From Desulfovibrio sp. (GTDB lineage Bacteria; Desulfobacterota; Desulfovibrionia; Desulfovibrionales; Desulfovibrionaceae), in the NCBI GenBank assembly GCA_031270875.1, contig JAISXC010000084.1, positions 1 to 7,221 of the forward strand: a DNA stretch of 7,221 bases. The letters are read 5' to 3'. A program made the translations under genes and the position numbers. The notes under the pieces were generated by a model, which saw only the letters and a program-made list of their open reading frames with translations, searched no databases and had not been told where the DNA came from. Below, piece after piece: positions 6,124 through 7,221 of the stretch. Each line of letters opens with the position of its first letter. Within the stretch, counting starts at the first letter, position 1.

Positions 6124-6137
6124 GCGCTTGCCCCGAA

Positions 6138-6180
6138 CGATAATGATTTATCGGGCAGGGACCGGCATCCCGTCTGCCCG
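6138..6180 (+). other. Competing intercistronic hairpins before the acetaldehyde dehydrogenase gene
   Basis: The 69-base gap between the last two genes holds alternative structures. CGATAA (6138-6143) pairs perfectly with TTATCG (6148-6153) around TGAT. CGGGCAG (6152-6158) pairs with CTGCCCG (6174-6180), with GGGA/TCCC (6158-6161/6168-6171) also able to pair inside. TGCCCCGA (6129-6136) could instead pair with TCGGGCA (6151-6157) with one bulge. The larger hairpin ends three bases before the GGAG ribosome site (6183-6186). There is no T-run, so it is more likely an mRNA-stabilising or translation-tuning element than a terminator. Confidence 0.5.
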
Positions 6181-6192
6181 CTGGAGAAAACA

Positions 6193-7107
6193 ATGCGTAA
6201 AATCAAAGCGGCCATTATCGGTCCAGGCAATATCGGCATGGACCTCATGTTCAAAATCATGAGCCGCGCCAAAAGCATAGAATTGGTCATGGTTTCCGGC
6301 ATAGAGGCCGGTTCTCCCGGGCTCGCCCTTGCCGAGGAAAAAGGCTTTCGCACCGCTGTTGACGGGGTGGAGAGCATTCTCGCGGACCCTTCCATCCGGC
6401 TCGTTTTTGAATGCACCAGCGCCAGGGCCCACGCGGCCAACGCCCCCAGGCTGAAAGCCGCGGGCAAGGTGGCCGTTGATCTGACGCCGGCGGCAGTGGG
6501 CCCGTATGTTGTGCCCGCCGTCAATCTGGACGCCAATCTTGACGCGGACAATTTCAACATGGTCACCTGCGGCGGACAGGCCACGGTTCCCATGGTCGCG
6601 GCCGTGAATGCAGTGACCTCCGTGGAGTACGCCGAGATCGTCGCCACTATTTCCAGTCGGAGCGCCGGCCCGGGAACGCGGGCCAACATTGACGAGTTCA
6701 CGGAGACAACCGCCGATGCGGTGCTTTCCGTGGGTGGAGCGAAGACGGGTAAAGCCATCATCATTCTGAACCCGGCCGAGCCTCCGCTGATGATGCGCAA
6801 CACCGTATACTGCCGGGTCGCCAACCCGGACCGCCTTGACGCCATTATCGAAAGCGTCGACGCCATGGTTCGCAAGGTTAAGGAATATGTGCCCGGATAC
6901 CGGCTGCGCCTTCCGCCTGTATTGGACGGTGACCGGGTCACTCTGATGGTTGAGGTGGAAGGGGAAGGCATGTTCCTGCCAAAATATTCCGGCAATCTGG
7001 ATATTATTACCGCAACGGCCCTGGCCACCGCCGAAAAAATCGCCTCGCGCATGTTGGCTGATGAAGATGCCGCGGCCCCCCGTTACAGCACTTTACCTTT
7101 GAGATGA
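6193..7107 (+). CDS. Acylating acetaldehyde dehydrogenase, MhpF/DmpF/BphJ family
   Basis: The 304-residue protein is the expected length for the family. It oxidises acetaldehyde with NAD+ and coenzyme A to acetyl-CoA (EC 1.2.1.10) in the cytoplasm, normally as a complex with a 4-hydroxy-2-oxovalerate aldolase. Visible features are the Rossmann dinucleotide motif [10 protein letters not shown] (residues 10-19), FECTSARAH, the active-site segment [10 protein letters not shown] with catalytic Cys126, [12 protein letters not shown] (162-173) and a C-terminal [10 protein letters not shown] segment. GGAG lies six bases before the start codon. Unusually, the aldolase gene (mhpE/dmpG) that normally follows or accompanies it is not in the window: after this gene comes a short intergenic stretch with a hairpin and a dispersed repeat. 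The residues after about 290 vary between relatives and are not informative. The family assignment is very secure; the in vivo aldehyde could be propanal or another short aldehyde. Confidence 0.95.
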   Translation: MRKIKAAIIGPGNIGMDLMFKIMSRAKSIELVMVSGIEAGSPGLALAEEKGFRTAVDGVESILADPSIRLVFECTSARAHAANAPRLKAAGKVAVDLTPAAVGPYVVPAVNLDANLDADNFNMVTCGGQATVPMVAAVNAVTSVEYAEIVATISSRSAGPGTRANIDEFTETTADAVLSVGGAKTGKAIIILNPAEPPLMMRNTVYCRVANPDRLDAIIESVDAMVRKVKEYVPGYRLRLPPVLDGDRVTLMVEVEGEGMFLPKYSGNLDIITATALATAEKIASRMLADEDAAAPRYSTLPLR

Positions 7108-7124
7108 TGCGCCCGGCCCTCTCA

Positions 7125-7149
7125 GTTTACGCCCGCTCCGGCGTTTAAC
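7125..7149 (+). terminator. Weak terminator-like hairpin after the operon
   Basis: ACGCC (7129-7133) and GGCGT (7140-7144) form a 5-bp stem with a CGCTCC loop, followed by TTTAAC; an outer GTT/AAC pairing may extend it. The stem starts 21 bases after the last stop codon and runs into the distal repeat, whose own GCGCAA/TTGCGC dyad (7151-7156/7162-7167) could add structure. The short stem and T-run make termination uncertain, so transcription may continue beyond the window. Confidence 0.35.
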
Positions 7150-7217
7150 GGCGCAAATAAATTGCGCTTACGCCTTCGCGGCGGGCGTCCGCTCTCGCGG
7201 CCTCCAAGGCAATTTCA
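7145..7217 (+). repeat. Dispersed intergenic repeat, copy 3
   Basis: This aligns to 3-77 in direct orientation: TTAAC, GCAAATAAATTGCGCTTAC (one mismatch to copy 1), GGGCGTCCG and the ending TTTCA are shared. It contains the dyads GCGCAA/TTGCGC (7151-7167) and CCGC/GCGG (7189-7200). The GC tail is diverged from copy 1. Together with copies 1 and 2 it brackets the regulator gene and the operon. No transposase or integrase is present. Confidence 0.65.
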
Positions 7218-7221
7218 AAGT

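Noticed and set aside
5454..7052. Long (532-codon) open frame on the minus strand across the hydratase and dehydrogenase genes
   Set aside because: It is fully antisense to two securely identified enzymes, its product is low-complexity rich in Ser, Thr, Arg and Ala with no recognisable domain, and long antisense frames are common opposite GC-biased codons.
3..7217. Outer direct repeats as attachment sites or insertion-sequence ends of a mobile element
   Set aside because: There is no integrase, transposase, tRNA target or terminal inverted repeat, and a third partial copy lies inside. The pattern fits a dispersed intergenic repeat better.

Overview
The window looks like chromosomal DNA of an anaerobic bacterium of moderate GC content, most likely a Desulfovibrionaceae-type sulfidogen (Desulfovibrio/Bilophila-like). 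This is an inference from gene content, terminator style and the GC-rich dispersed intergenic repeats; no rRNA or other marker gene is present. All six genes lie on the + strand.

Layout: (i) 1-196, the promoter and operator-like region of an IclR-family regulator gene, beginning inside a dispersed repeat; (ii) 197-1000, the regulator; (iii) 1001-1497, a long intergenic region with a strong terminator hairpin, a second partial repeat copy, a GC hairpin, an AT-rich stretch with a near-perfect 18-bp palindrome, a strong sigma70-type promoter (TTGACA-16-TATGCT) and a cluster of TGAACA/TGTTCT half-sites just after the -10 box; (iv) 1498-7107, five co-directional genes that look like one operon: a 2x[4Fe-4S] ferredoxin with a C-terminal BFD-like [2Fe-2S] domain; a divergent LarA/DUF2088-like (nickel-pincer isomerase type) protein; a fusion of a NadC-like phosphoribosyltransferase fold with a MoCF (MoaB/MogA/CinA-type) domain; a 2-oxopent-4-enoate (2-hydroxypenta-2,4-dienoate) hydratase; and an acylating acetaldehyde dehydrogenase; (v) 7108-7221, a weak terminator-like hairpin and a third copy of the repeat.

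How the genes may work together: the last two genes are two of the three classical lower meta-cleavage enzymes (hydratase, aldolase, acetaldehyde dehydrogenase). Here they sit without the aldolase, without any ring-cleaving oxygenase, and behind three genes suggesting iron-sulfur chemistry, a pincer-cofactor isomerase and a pyridine-nucleotide-like cofactor or substrate activity. The most interesting reading is an undescribed anaerobic catabolic operon in which a LarA-like isomerase and a NadC/MoCF fusion feed a C5 oxo-acid into the hydratase and acetaldehyde dehydrogenase steps. The regulator probably controls both itself and the operon, because both promoters carry the same TGTTCT/TGAACA half-site. 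The substrate cannot be read from the sequence.
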